A DNA stretch of 64,000 bases, from positions 18,534,075 through 18,598,074 of the forward strand of contig JAAOOA010000027.1 in the NCBI GenBank assembly GCA_012861695.1, read 5' to 3'. A model generated the notes under the pieces. The model did no database searches and had not been told where the DNA came from. It saw only the letters and a program-made list of their open reading frames with translations. The number at the start of each line of letters is the position of its first letter. Position 1 is the stretch's first letter. This document shows, in pieces, positions 1-11,364 of this stretch. The stretch comes from Trematomus loennbergii (taxonomy: Eukaryota > Chordata > Actinopteri > Perciformes > Nototheniidae). The position numbers and the translations under genes were made by a program.

Positions 1-1164
1 AACGTTTAGACTGAAAGCCAAGGGCTCAGAAACCAGCCCTGATAAGACATGATAATACTTAACGCAAAAGCATGCCAGAAAAATTGTGTGTTTTATGTTT
101 TCAAGATTAAAATAATATGAATCAAGCAATTCCATTCTAATAGATAACATTTGTCTTAGCCAGTACCGTTGAAAAGTATTTACTTATTAGTATTAATTTA
201 CTTACTTAGTATTTAGACTTTGTGACTTTGTCTATCACAGAATAAACATTTAAAAACATTTGAAGGGTTTTAGGATTTCATGCAATTTAGTCTAACTAGG
301 TAAGATAAGGTTAGTACAGACCAGAGCAGCATCAAGGAATCAGCCCCTTTTTGTGGGAAGAAATGTCTCGGTGACGTTAGCTACAGGACTACTAGTGAGG
401 ACGCGTGTGAACTGCGAGCGCCGGAGCCTGTGGCGCGCTTACACTATTGCGCCACATAAGCGCATAAAGGTGCGCGCATTTGCGCTTCAGATGAGGCTCC
501 CTCTGCAAGATTAGGGCCCCTCCGTGAGGCCCCTCCACGAGGTGAGGCCCCCTCCACGAGGTGAGGCCCCACGGCGGCCCTGTGTGTAACCATTAACCAA
601 TAACTAACCAAGGTAACCCCCCCCCCCCCCCCACCTTATCACCTGAATCTCCTCATAGAGCACCATTGTGTTCTTTTTAACCAAATATCTCTCAGAGGGG
701 CGTGGGGAGTGGCTCCTTATTTTCATCTAAAGTAATAAACAGAGAATCAGCACTTTTGAAACAGGGCTGAAACAGAGGGGTTTATGGGATGCTACAATGA
801 TCTGTTGGGTGTTTGGAGCCAAACACTTCAGAGACATGTTGTGTATATATCTGAGACCTATAATATATTGATGAAAAACAGTATGATAGGGGACCTTTAA
901 TATAATATGGGATACACACTGTTAATGGCAACATTATTCTGGGGACACTGACAGAGTGCTAATGGGGACATCTATGGCTCAGAATGTAGATATTTGTCCG
1001 AGGGCATGGTACATTATGTTTGCAAATATTTAGTCAAAAAAAGTAGAAAAAATAGGAACTTTGACCAGGTAGATGACATGTCGATCAACAAAAATCTTTA
1101 CAATTCACCAGAGATCAAAAAGAATATATAAAGTCAAAGCCACTCAAAACCATAATATCAATCG
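1..1164. other. Noncoding leader of unit 1
   Basis: No gene is visible. It contains a short direct repeat rich in GAGGCCCC near 510-575, a C homopolymer near 616-632, and a stretch ending near 900 that resembles generic fish interspersed repeats. The same sequence opens unit 2 at 25752-26909. Confidence 0.6.
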
Positions 1165-3103
1165 CACACTATATACAAAAAAGTATTACGACACTCCTCT
1201 TAATCATTGAATTCTGTTTCATTCACTCCCATTGCCACAGGTGTATAAAATCAAGCACCTAGCCATGCAGTCTGCCTTTACAAACATTTGTGAAAGAATG
1301 GGTCGTTCTAAAGAGCTCACTGAATTCAAACGTGGTTCTGTAATAGGATGCCACCGTTGCAACAAGTCAGTTCGTGAAATGTCTTCTCTCCTTGATATTC
1401 TACAATCAACTGTAAGTGGTATTTTTGCAAAGTGAAAACGTTTAGGAACCACAGCAACGCAGCAACGAAGTGTAAGACCACGAAAGTTACGGAGAGGGGT
1501 CGCGAGTGCTGAGGCGCATACTGCGTAAAAGCAGAGCTCTTCTGACTCAATAACTGCAGAGTTCCAAACCAGCTCTGGCATTAATATCAGCACCAAAACT
1601 GTGCGCCGGGAGCTTCATGGCATGGGTTGTCATGGCCGAGCAACTGCATGCAAGCCTTACATCTCCAAGCACAAATCCAAGCGTTGGATGGATTGGTGTA
1701 AAGCACCACTGGACTCTGGAGCAGTGGAAACTGGCATGACTGTGCCCAAAGCAAGGTCCATTAAGGCAGTGGTTCCCAAAGTGGGGGGCGCAGAGGCATG
1801 ACAGGGGGGGGGGGCGCGAGAGACCAGGAGGAAAAATGGTTATTAAAAAAAAAAAAAATAATCATAATTTGAAAAATTATTGATTCGAAAATAATATGAT
1901 ACAGTACAGTACTATTACGTCTGGGTCTCTGTGTTCATTAAAGCTCGGCTCTGTGTGTGTGTGGAACGAGCCATTTTGTGTGCGTGCGCGAGCGAGAGAG
2001 AGAGAGCGCACCGGTAGGCTACCGGAGATCGTTGTTGTTAGCTTCTGGTGCTAGTGAGCTACGCTAACGGATATAAGGAGTTTTTTCAACAACAACGTGG
2101 AGGAGAGTCCTCTCCTGTCAGACTGAGAGACTCAGTGAGCTAAAGGACTCTCTCAGTGTTATCTCAGTGGGTCTCAAATGTTTTGGTCACCATTAATGTA
2201 AACAATTATTTCCGAGGCACACGTTTATATGATCATTATAGTTATACAAAAATAAGAGAATAAATGAAAAACAGGTATGAAATACTATATGACAGTAAAA
2301 AAAGAATAAAGTTTAAAAGGATGATTTGTAAAATATCCATAAAGAAAAAGTTAATCTGTTTACAGTTCTGTTTCATATGGGTGTTGAAAGAGGTATCCAT
2401 AGATCTCTTCATTTTGCTCTCAAAGTGCACCAGATTGATGCATTTAACTTCAATATTTAAAAATAAATCTTCCACTTTACCCCTGCTTACACCTATATGC
2501 CGTGAGCTGATTATCGAGCCTTCCTTGTAACAGTCGCGGGTACACTGGGTATATGCGTGGGGAGTGTTGCAGTAGAAAATTCCACTGTAGCGCCCGGTAC
2601 ATTAATGGGAAACCCTAAATGTTTGAGCACCCTCTATGAAACGTCAAGCTACCCCACAGCACCCCCAAAATAAATCTCTGGCGCCACCACTGAGCCTGAC
2701 TTGTGTTGGGGGGGCCCGACTTTTTATTTTCTCCAAAGGGGGGGCCTGACAGAAAAAGTTTGAGAACCACTGCATTAAGGCATGGTTGGATGAGTTTGGT
2801 GTGGAATAATTTGACTGACTCGCACAGAGCCCTGACCTCAACCCCATTAAACACCTTTGGGAAGAACTAGAACGGAGAGCCAGGTCCTCTCGTTCAACAT
2901 CAGTGTCTGACTTCACAAATGCTCTTCTCGATGAATGGGCAAAAATTCCCACGGAGACAGTCCAAAATCTTGTAGAAAGCCTTCCAGAAGAGTGGAAGCT
3001 GTTATAGCTGCAAAGGGGATTCCTAAGAATTTGGAATGGGATGTCATAAAGCTCCTGTAGGTGTAAAGTGCATGTGGCCCAATACTTTTGTCTATATAGT
3101 GTA
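1165..3103 (+). mobile_element. Degenerate Tc1-like transposon, unit 1
   Basis: The ends form inverted repeats: CACACTATATAC at the left and CTATATAGTGTA at the right. Translated pieces near 1230-1720 resemble the N-terminal DNA-binding part of a Tc1 transposase (GRSKELTEFKRGSVIGCH). A piece near 2790-3000 resembles the C-terminal part (SPDLNPIKHLWEELERR). The middle of the transposase, with most of the catalytic core, is missing, and a hAT-like element sits at the join. The element is dead. Confidence 0.85.
1767..2772. mobile_element. Non-autonomous hAT-like element nested in Tc1, unit 1
   Basis: It begins CAGTGGTTCCCAAAG and ends AGTTTGAGAACCACTG. It is flanked on both sides by the 8-bp direct repeat CATTAAGG (1759-1766 and 2773-2780). 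The 8-bp target duplication and CAGTG termini are typical of hAT elements. No transposase frame is visible. Confidence 0.85.
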
Positions 3104-3494
3104 TGTCGAAGCTAGACTATAGAAGAAAGGTTGGGGGAACACAAAATGAAGTAGGATTGATAGTCTTGGGACCGTGGATGTCAGGTCAAAAATCCATTCA
3201 ATGACTGACAAGTTGTCAGGACAAAAAGTGGTGGACCAACGGAACAACAGACCATTATTGCCATCCATAGGACCACACCGCCACTGTGGCTTAGAACAAA
3301 CACTAAATCAAAGATCTGCAACCCACCTCACAAGTTGCTGCATATGTAGGTCTGGGACAAAGTGTGGTCTAATGTTAAGTTTTCAAAAACTAAGCTTAAC
3401 TCTCTTGAGGCTCTGTGTTTTGTTTTGATAAGTTCTACAATACTTGTTTAAATTGGCTACTTGTGCACTATAGAACTACTCATTGCCTTTTGCG

Positions 3495-3707
3495 TAAAGC
3501 TGCATTCACATTTAATTTCTACAGTTACCTCCCGGGGTTCGCGCCGCTTAGCACAGCTGTCATCTGATTGGTTGCACATAAAAAGGTCAGTGAACAAAGT
3601 CAACATAATTTGAATTTGACAATGTCGAGCACCACATTTCCCATAGAAACAAAACGGCAACGTCCGCGCCGAGACGTTTTGCCGCTTTTCATGTTAATGC
3701 AGCTTTA
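3495..3707. mobile_element. Short inverted-repeat element (MITE-like), unit 1
   Basis: The left end TAAAGCTGCATT and right end AATGCAGCTTTA are inverted copies of each other around a GC-richer 213-bp core. No coding potential is evident. The superfamily cannot be assigned from the ends alone. Confidence 0.65.
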
Positions 3708-5119
3708 AGATGGGTGTGGCAATTTGAATGATAAAAGATTAGGTATTTAGTGCTTTAAGGTTTAAACGTTTCAAACTCTCATAAAGACCCAACTGTGTGT
3801 GTCAGTACAGATACATACACTACAACTTTTCTGTGTCTGTCGTCATACAACTGCAACTTTAGAAAAACGGAATTGAAAAGTGGAGGAACGACTATTTGTG
3901 GGGGAAACTTCTGTGTAGCAATGCAGGAGGAGTCACCGACTCAGGAAGGAGACACGGGGAGAGCTGGAGCTTTGATGTCAAACACTGATGGTTTATTTAG
4001 GAGCTTCGGCCGGAGAATTCACAAAACAAGTCAAAGGGTCAGAGGTTCTGACTTCACGGTTGAGTTGCCATGTCAATTCTGAAGAACTCTACCCCAGACC
4101 CATGTATTTAGCTAGTTCAGAGAGAATAATCAACATTGTGCACAACAAGATAGAATGATAACACCTCTATCAGCTGACGCCAACAGGCAGGAACAGGGAG
4201 ACAAAACACTGAGAGCAAAGCAGCCAAGGTTACAGGTGCGTGTGCTCAGTCAGGACAGTATGAACTGATAAACTGGGTCAAAGTTATGGGCCTTGGAAAA
4301 TATTTCCCCAACACTATTTACCTCTAGATTATTGCTTCAGATTGAACAACACATTGACATAAGTAAACATGAATGTCATATTAAAGCGTAACCATGAAGT
4401 AAACACCACCATTGGAATTGTATTATGAGATTGAATAAAATAACTTTTTACTCAAATAGTACACCAAGCATCCTGTGAACACAATGTTGGAACCTGCTTT
4501 TAACCTCCTAAACGCATTTTCTCAAATGACATCATACATTTCTCAGTTTAGCTGTAACCGTTTACATTAAGTGTGTCTTTTTTAATTCTTCACCTTCCAG
4601 CCAGTACACTATCAAAATTAGGAGTATGGACTTACAATTAAACATCTCTATTTTGCTTTGATCAAATTAAACCTGATAATAATGTGACTTGAAACGTTGA
4701 ATGTTTCAGTGAAAATAAACACTAGCTGCATGGAAGGTTAGAAATGCAATCCTTACATGTGTAAAATGTTAAACACTAACATGTACACAAGGCTTGTAAG
4801 CTAGTTATTGGACTAAAACACAAGATATCTTTAAGACGGACAGTAAGTCTGTGTTTATAATAGATCAAGTTACAACGAATACACATTTTTAAACTTCAAT
4901 TGTGAAAATGTGGACAAGCTCTATAACCATTGCTTCAGGAGCTGGAGGGTCTGATAAAGAGGAAGTGTTCACTAAACGTTGGCAAAACACACATAATTTT
5001 ATATAACCCAGACCACAGGAAATGCATATCTCAAGGGAAGTGTTAATAAATAGTACAGTGGGCATTGCTTCATCAGTTGAGACTAACATGAATGCTTTTC
5101 TTGGTTTAATATCATTTGA
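3708..5119. other. Noncoding spacer upstream of J cluster 1
   Basis: AT-rich sequence without a convincing exon, D segment or RSS. The 95-aa frame near 3795-4082 has no recognisable domain and is probably chance. The region is almost identical in unit 2. Confidence 0.6.
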
Positions 5120-5158
5120 AGTATTTGTATTAGAAGCAGATTGTTATATATCACTGTG

Positions 5159-5209
5159 ACGGATACTTTGACTACTGGGGGAAAGGAACACAAGTCGCAG
5201 TGACTTCTG
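5159..5209 (+). CDS. J segment 1, unit 1
   Basis: Translates as GYFDYWGKGTQVAVTS and ends with a GT splice donor in phase 1. Upstream are heptamer CACTGTG (5152-5158), a 23-bp spacer and nonamer-like AGTATTTGT (5120-5128), which makes a 23-RSS. It is the most divergent J here, with QVAV where the others have MVTV or TVTV. Confidence 0.93.
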
Positions 5210-5442
5210 GTGAGTAATAATTTAATATATATATCAAGTGAAGACAATTCAATTTCTTTCAGGTTTATGTTGCATTTTTCTATATTCTAACTCTGCTCAT
5301 AAATAACATTAATCTGGAGCAAAAACAATATCACGGTGAATGTTAGGTATAAAGTAATTTACTGAATAGGTACCGTCATTTATTAGATAATAGTAGCTAT
5401 AAAATATTTTTGTACTAAGATCTATTGAAACATATCACTGTG

Positions 5443-5493
5443 ACGACTACTTTGACTACTGGGGAAAAGGAACAATGGTGACCGTCACAACAG
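5443..5493 (+). CDS. J segment 2, unit 1
   Basis: Translates as DYFDYWGKGTMVTVTT and ends at a GT donor in phase 1. Heptamer CACTGTG is at 5436-5442. The nonamer-like TATTTTTGT lies about 22 bp upstream. This is a canonical JH with the WGKG bulge motif. Confidence 0.95.
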
Positions 5494-5633
5494 GTAACAA
5501 AAGCTTTTATGGTCTTTATATTGAAAATGTAATAATTACTCAATTGAATATATCATATTTAGATTCGGGAGCACCAAATGCATCTTAAGGTGCTCATTTT
5601 TGTACGTTAGATGTGTTGACACATTACACTGTG

Positions 5634-5686
5634 CTACGGTGCTTTTGACTACTGGGGTAAAGGCACAATGGTTACAGTCACATCAG
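5634..5686 (+). CDS. J segment 3, unit 1
   Basis: Translates as YGAFDYWGKGTMVTVTS with a phase-1 GT donor. Heptamer CACTGTG is at 5627-5633, followed upstream by a 23-bp spacer and CATTTTTGT at 5595-5603. Confidence 0.95.
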
Positions 5687-5966
5687 GTAAGGCACTCCTT
5701 ATTTTTCTTTCTCTAATATATTTAAATCTCAACGTAAATAAATTGGTAGTTAAAAAAAAAAAGGAATTTCTGACACCATGCAATTCATTCAATTCTGGGA
5801 TACTGTAAGTGTTAAAATCAATAGACTCAATTCAAAATGTTGAAAATCATGTTTAGTTCTCTTTTCTGAGTCCTTGTTTGAAAACGCCCAGGTAAATGTT
5901 TTTCAGAGGGTAGATTGTCAGGGAACAGGTTTTTGTATGCAGTGGTTGATAACTTGTTGAACTGTG

Positions 5967-6017
5967 ACTACGCTTTTGACTACTGGGGAAAAGGCACAAT
6001 GGTCACCGTCAGCTCAG
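5967..6017 (+). CDS. J segment 4, unit 1
   Basis: Translates as YAFDYWGKGTMVTVSS with a phase-1 donor. The nonamer is the consensus GGTTTTTGT (5928-5936) with an exact 23-bp spacer. The heptamer is AACTGTG (5960-5966), deviating at its outermost base, so the RSS may be weakened despite the ideal nonamer. Confidence 0.95.
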
Positions 6018-6323
6018 GTATGTCATTTTAATATTTCCAATTAGAGAATTCAATTCCTAATCATCTAACTAAAATATATATTGTCATTTTCATGTAGTCA
6101 CAACTATTGGTCAGTTTTAAAACAGCCAAAATTCCTTTGCAGCCTGATAGAGAATCTGAGAAAAGCTTTACATGATTTAGTTCAGTTGTAAAGCAAGTCT
6201 AGCAACAGGTGTATATTTGAGCTTGATTGTAACTGCCGTAACACACAAATTGTGTGACATTAAGTAAGGGACATTAAAGTAATGAGTTTTTGTGAGAAGT
6301 GTCAGTTGACTCTCATGACTGTG

Positions 6324-6377
6324 ACAACTGGGCTTTCGACTACTGGGGAAAAGGCACTATGGTAACAGTGTCCTCAG
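6324..6377 (+). CDS. J segment 5, unit 1
   Basis: Translates as NWAFDYWGKGTMVTVSS with a phase-1 donor. The RSS has heptamer GACTGTG (6317-6323), a 23-bp spacer and nonamer AGTTTTTGT (6285-6293). The first heptamer base is not the consensus C. Confidence 0.95.
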
Positions 6378-6665
6378 GTAAGAATTGTACCATTTAAAGT
6401 CTACAACACGGGTTTTTCAGACTGCACAATATCATGTAAAGTTATTTTTTAGCATGTGAAGTCTAACTTAAAAAATAAAGCTTTGAATACACAGTCAGTG
6501 ATATTCTCAGTAGGACACAATGGTGGATATTTGCGGTAACTGTAGCTTGGGTTAGCAAGCGGATTTAATAATATAGTGTGATTAATAGAAAATGAAGTCA
6601 AATCTTTCCGCTCGCCATTAGATGTAGCCTTATAATACTAACAGCTAAGTAGATTCAGCACTGTG

Positions 6666-6721
6666 CTACTACGAAGCGTTTGATTACTGGGGAAAGGGTA
6701 CAACGGTAACTGTTTCATCAG
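6666..6721 (+). CDS. J segment 6, unit 1 (closest to constant exons)
   Basis: Translates as YYEAFDYWGKGTTVTVSS with a phase-1 donor at 6722. Heptamer CACTGTG is at 6659-6665. The nonamer position 23 bp upstream is poor (AT-rich, no T-run followed by GT), so this J may recombine less well than the others. Confidence 0.93.
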
Positions 6722-6988
6722 GTAAGAATACTTTCTTATTTCATACATAACCGCTAAATTTGAGATTAAGAAATGGATGGTTAGTGACTTTAAATGTTCA
6801 TCCATTTAACTCAAAAAGTTATTTAATTGAGGTAGGTTAACCTGTTAACACACTCACTTTCTCATGTTTATCTTCATCCATCATGTGTCTTACTTAAACA
6901 AATCTAAAATGATGAATTTCAGACTGATATCAATAAAAAATATCTATTTGTACTCTTTCTTCCCCATGCTTGGACATAATTCAACAAG

Positions 6989-7012
6989 ATCCTTCATGTC
7001 CAGAGACTAAAG
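6989..7012 (+). CDS. ight: 24-nt hinge-like mini-exon of IgT constant region, unit 1
   Basis: A 24-nt stretch is bounded by AG (6987-6988) and GT (7013). Joined in phase 1 to a J segment and to the CH3-like exon it reads DPSCPETK without a frame break. It lies where CH1 and CH2 exons are expected. It contains one cysteine and two prolines, like a hinge or the stub of a lost CH2 domain. Known background: IgT with reduced or lost CH2 has been described in some teleosts. Inference: this is a remnant exon. Transcript evidence is needed because so short an exon can be a coincidence. Confidence 0.55.
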
Positions 7013-7138
7013 GTAAAGAGCTACTACTGTCATTACATAATACTGTTTTACTGTAATTAATAGTATACATTATACTCAAATATAAGAGATCTACTGTTTG
7101 TATTTATTGATTTATTTCTGTTGATCTTGTTTCTGTAG

Positions 7139-7423
7139 CTAACATCACGATGAAACTGAACAAATCAAGTCCCAAAGAAATGTTCAACAACAACCAGGCA
7201 TGGTTCGATTGTGTCATTAGTGGAGAGGAGACCACTGTCGATCAATTTCAAATCACTTGGCAAGTCAATGGAGCAATTCGGACCACCAGCGAGCAAGGAA
7301 GATCGGGAGGAATAAAAACCAGCACAATGAGGCTCAGTCTCCATGAGAGCCTCAGTAATGTGCGCTGTTCTGCCTCTAAAGATGATGTGACAGTTTTTGA
7401 AGATCTGCCTCCCCCCAAAATAG
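7139..7423 (+). CDS. ight: IgT heavy-chain constant exon, CH3-like, unit 1
   Basis: A 285-nt exon bounded by TAG and GT, phase 1 at both ends. It encodes one immunoglobulin C1-type domain starting ANITMKLN. Expected core residues are present: first cysteine in WFDCVISG, tryptophan in QITWQVNG, second cysteine in NVRCSASK. From recalled family features it resembles the third constant domain of teleost IgT/IgZ rather than CH1 or an IgM domain. The exon is open in this unit. No CH1 exon lies between J6 and this exon, so the first Ig constant domain after V-D-J would be this one. The main uncertainty is domain numbering. Confidence 0.85.
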
Positions 7424-7527
7424 GTTTGTTACACAGCCTGATTGGTATAACAGCAGCTAACTCACTGACATGTCATATTGTATGTAATATCTTAAATCTG
7501 AACCTCAATGGTAAACCTCTCTTTTAG

Positions 7528-7874
7528 ATGGAAAGGAGCCAAAAGTAACAGTCCACATCTCCAGAGGAGCACATCGATGCAAACCCATCCGAGGTCACTT
7601 TGGTGTGTCTGGTCGTCAGTAGTGTGGAGCAGAATTACTACATTGCATGGGCTGAACATATTGGACAAAACACCCCAATCTACCAAGATGGCATCGACTT
7701 CCCCCTCAGAATACTGACAAAGGCTACTTTGTTACAAGTATTTACACCACCAACAAGACAAAGTGGCAAAATCAAATGTTCTCCTGCAACGTCTGGCCTG
7801 CTGGCGTCAAAAAGCCAATGATAACCAGAAACGTGTCTAACTCAATCAATAACTCCATTGAATGTAAGAAATAG
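7528..7874 (+). CDS. ight: IgT heavy-chain constant exon, CH4-like with secretory tail, unit 1 (frame broken)
   Basis: The acceptor ends at 7527, and the stop TAG is at 7872-7874 after a short cysteine-containing tail (NSIECKK). Ig-domain landmarks are readable in different frames: VTLVCLV, YYIAWAEHIGQ and FSCNVWPAG. Compared with unit 2, this copy lacks 2 nt near 7552 and one C in the run near 7702, so the frame is interrupted. Unit 2 is broken at other points. The last domain of secreted teleost IgT has this pattern. The breaks may be sequencing or assembly errors in homopolymers, or genuine pseudogenisation. Confidence 0.82.
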
Positions 7875-8070
7875 TAGATTCAACTTTTAGTGTGCTATTT
7901 TGTGCTATTGTGTTGTTCTGTCTCTATGTACTCTCTGTCACGACAAGCTGTCTTTGTGATTGTAACAATAACAGTTAACATGTCGATTCACTTGTGTTTG
8001 TCATAATACTTTGTTAAATGTTGTCTCTGTCAAATTGTCCGACTGCTTTAAAAGTGTGCTGACTGTTTCA

Positions 8071-8076
8071 AATAAA
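8071..8076 (+). terminator. Likely polyadenylation signal of the secreted form, unit 1
   Basis: AATAAA lies about 200 nt after the secretory stop codon and before the membrane exons, where the secreted-form signal of a heavy-chain gene is expected. The equivalent in unit 2 is at 34756-34761. Confidence 0.6.
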
Positions 8077-8306
8077 TGTTGCATGGAGAAACTTTTGTTA
8101 CATGAATTACTTTAATATTGTTTAACTATCTTTGGACGAGTAGTTTTAAGTGATGCCTTACAACACACTGCACCGTTCAACTGGATTAACGTCCACATAT
8201 TGAGCAAAGTGGATGAGGTTTGACTCCAGTTTATGATGCAAGATCATGATCCAAGAGAGAAAAATGCATCATGTTACCTTTAATAAATACACCTTCCTCT
8301 TCTTAG

Positions 8307-8458
8307 ATTTATTGTCAAAACTGAGTCCTGCTCTGAGCTGCACAGATGAGGCCATCGATGAGGAGGATGAGTACAGCAGCCTTTGGTCCACAACTTTGTC
8401 CTTCATATTCCTCTTCATATCCTCTCTCCTCTATAGCATGATATTCACCATGGTCAAG
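8307..8458 (+). CDS. ight: IgT membrane exon 1 (TM1), unit 1
   Basis: This exon is bounded by a TCTTAG acceptor and a GTAAAC donor, phase 1 at its start. It encodes an acidic extracellular linker with one cysteine (ALSCTDEAIDEEDEYSSLW), then a hydrophobic span (SFIFLFISSLLYSMIF) and the short cytoplasmic start TMVK. This is the classic layout of a heavy-chain transmembrane exon. It is intact and the same in unit 2. In the membrane form it would replace the secretory tail and place the receptor in the B-cell plasma membrane with the CD79 partners. Confidence 0.92.
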
Positions 8459-9227
8459 GTAAACATGCAGGTTTTCTCTGAATTTCATTCTTACTGACGA
8501 CTAAAGCCGGTTTAAGATATAAAGCAGGATTATGAAAAACAATGTGACAGGTGTATTACAAGTTATGAGATCAAATGTAATAATTGAGATGCTTCATATT
8601 AAGGGAAAACCATTTGAACATACTCATCTTAGCATAGACAATATTTGACTATGCAACAGCAATTTAATCACGGACAAGAAAGAGGGAGAAAATATTGTCA
8701 ACGCTTGAAATGTGAAGGAATGCATACATTTAGCTTAACAAAATAGACTAAAAATAATCTAAAAATCATAAAAATAGTTCAATATCATCTAAAAAGCTCA
8801 TTAGCACAGGATAATTTCTCTCTGAATCGTGAATTATTATTTCTGGCTGTCAAACATTGTGTTAAAAAACTCTGATAATACAGCCAACCAGCACAGGCTG
8901 ATTAAGCAACAGCAGAAAATGTACGCTTTATACGCCACTCTGAGAAAACTAATATATTAAAATGTATTGAATTAAACCAATAATAAATACCGACCTTAAG
9001 TTACAAATCATAATAACCAGGTCCTAGTGTATGAAGATACATATTTGTATGCCAAAGTCATTAAATAATGAAGCAATCATCGAGTGGAATAGAAAATATA
9101 ATTGTTATAGAACATCTGTAGCAAGTCTGTTGCCATAACTATTGAAGACACATATATCATTTCATTATCATCAATTCTCCAGCAGGCTAGACATTGTTTT
9201 TAATTGTTTGTTGTTGGTTTTTTTCAG

Positions 9228-9236
9228 ATGAAGTGA
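9228..9236 (+). CDS. ight: IgT membrane exon 2 (TM2) coding end, unit 1
   Basis: After acceptor TTTTCAG the exon reads ATG AAG TGA. The membrane tail is thus only a few residues (MVK-MK) long, as in many heavy chains with a tiny cytoplasmic tail. The rest of the exon is 3' UTR. AATAAA motifs at 9465-9470 and 9546-9551 could end the membrane transcript. Confidence 0.75.
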   Translation: MK

Positions 9237-11262
9237 CCATAAAGGGTGAGATGGATCCTAGACAACAATGACAAGTGTTCAACTGTTTAGATGTTGTCTT
9301 ATTGTTGTTTTAAAAGGCATGTACATAATCTCTATATACTGTATGTCTTCTACATGAAATGGTCATCCTACATAACGATTGACACATTTCTGGGAAATTC
9401 ATTTTTATAACTTTAGAAAATACAATTAGTTAGTTATTGAAACACTTTCCACAATGCAGATGGAAATAAACGTTATGCTATAATCTGGCATATAGCATAT
9501 CTTCTCTTTTTGAGATTAATGTATTTTTATGCATGGTCCATATTCAATAAAGATATATAAATAATTGTACGTGATTAACTGATTAAGTTTGTGATTATTT
9601 TCCTAAAAATACTGTAGCAAAATGGACATAATCTTTTTGAGGTTTTGTATGTTTTTTGGTTGAATATACATTTTTTGCTTTCATTTTTGGTCGTTGTGTT
9701 GATCAAGTGTGCTTTGATCTTTTATTAAATATACTGTATACGAGATAAGATTTGGATGGCCGCTAATTCAATTAAAAGGAGTTTAAATATCAGCAATAGT
9801 GTGCTTTTGAGGATTTTCCGTCACAACATCTAAGAACATTTCATCTAAGAACATATACAACAACATCAAGTCAGCTATTGGAAACTTCTGTTATCAGTTA
9901 AGCTCTGAGGGTTTTTCATTTCCTGGGGTTTCTAAACATATCATCTTTAGAGAGTCGCACTTCCCTCTCTCTGCCCCTCTGGGAGAACACCTGTAGTTGT
10001 GAAACTTTGTGGAAACCGTCAGAGCTACAAATAATCTTCCTCGAAACTAGAGAACCATATTTCGTTGAATACATTTACATATCGGAATATATCCATGCGT
10101 GAAGTGGCACAAATGAGTCCAGCAGACACACATTAACAATGTGAATTAGTTTAATCTGTTAGGTTATTCCTAATTCTCAATCTGCCTGTATTAACATGAA
10201 TAAAGTTGACTTATTCCTGCATATTAGTTGCTCCATTATGTCACTTGCACTATTTTATTGCATTGTTTAATCACTTAAGACTTATATTGCCAACAACTAA
10301 TTTGTAGCTGGTGTTCATACAATAAGCAATACATCTTTGAATATGGAAAAGATAGTGTTATGACCTGGCTCAAAAGGCCACAACAAAGAGGAGACACACC
10401 ATATCAACCGTTTAACAAAAGATGTTTATTAAAGCAAGTGGTTCAAATTAGCCAAATGAATTAAGTGCAAAACAAGTAAAGCATGAGGTGTGGATGTCAG
10501 TGGTATCAGTAGTGTAAATGCAGGGTGAGGATTGCATGGACATATATATATATCATGTATTTATTTTGCTATGTATATAAATGTCATGTTCTTAAATGTT
10601 GTATGTGAGGGACTACGGATGGAAACTAGCTCAAAGCTAAAATCCGGCATGTTTACATTTTTAAAGCATTATTTGTTTTAAATGTTCATCAATGTCCCTC
10701 TTCAAATAAACGATTAAATGAAGAAAAAAAAATGACATGTATGAGTGTGAGAGTGTTGAAGTGCAGAAAGTGAAGCAACTGAAGAAACTCATAGCATACT
10801 GCACCGAAACCGGGTGCCTGTAGGAGAAAGCAGAGGGCAGAGAGAGAGGAGCAGAGGCTTTAAATAGCTGCAGGGCACCAGACCCAGGCGCCCTGAGTTA
10901 CTGCAATCAAGGCAATCAAGACAGCACAGCCACACCCTCTCTAGATGAACCCACAGGGGCATCACAGATAGAGATATATATTTTCAGTGTGCTTAATACA
11001 ATATAAATCTGTTTAGCTGTTCTTCAGCAACGTGCAACACAAGTAATGTACCACAAGTTGCTATGAAGAAAAATGTATCTTTTTATAAACAAATACAAAA
11101 TATATACTTGTATGACAGTTCTTATTATTGTAATACTGCATTCCACTCATTCCACCCAGAGTTCCATGGAATGTCAAACAGAGACATTCTAGGACACTAG
11201 AACACCTAAGAATTCTACTAGGCCAATCTTCACATATCAGTCAGTCAGTTGAACTCACTTTC
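9237..11262. other. Spacer between IgT constant region and kinase gene, unit 1
   Basis: AT-rich, with no convincing exon. It starts with the membrane-form 3' UTR. Part of it (about 10351-10980), with low-complexity TATATA near 10540-10560 and a purine-rich stretch near 10830-10855, has the look of an old interspersed repeat that I cannot classify. Unit 2 matches it at 35915-37935. Confidence 0.5.
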
Positions 11263-11364
11263 TTGTCAAGACTGGCTGTTTTCATTTGTCACTGTCTTAT
11301 TTCAATCTTTTTGAAAAAAAACATTACTGACCTGATCTACAGGCAACAGGTTACCTGTTACAAC

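Noticed and set aside
3795..4082. 95-aa frame repeated exactly in unit 2 (29534-29821)
   Set aside because: Identity follows from the recent duplication. There is no domain or exon-like context.
6722..6988. A hidden CH1 exon between J6 and the mini-exon
   Set aside because: The interval is AT-rich, has stops in all frames and no Cys-Trp-Cys pattern. It is shorter than a normal CH1 exon with introns.
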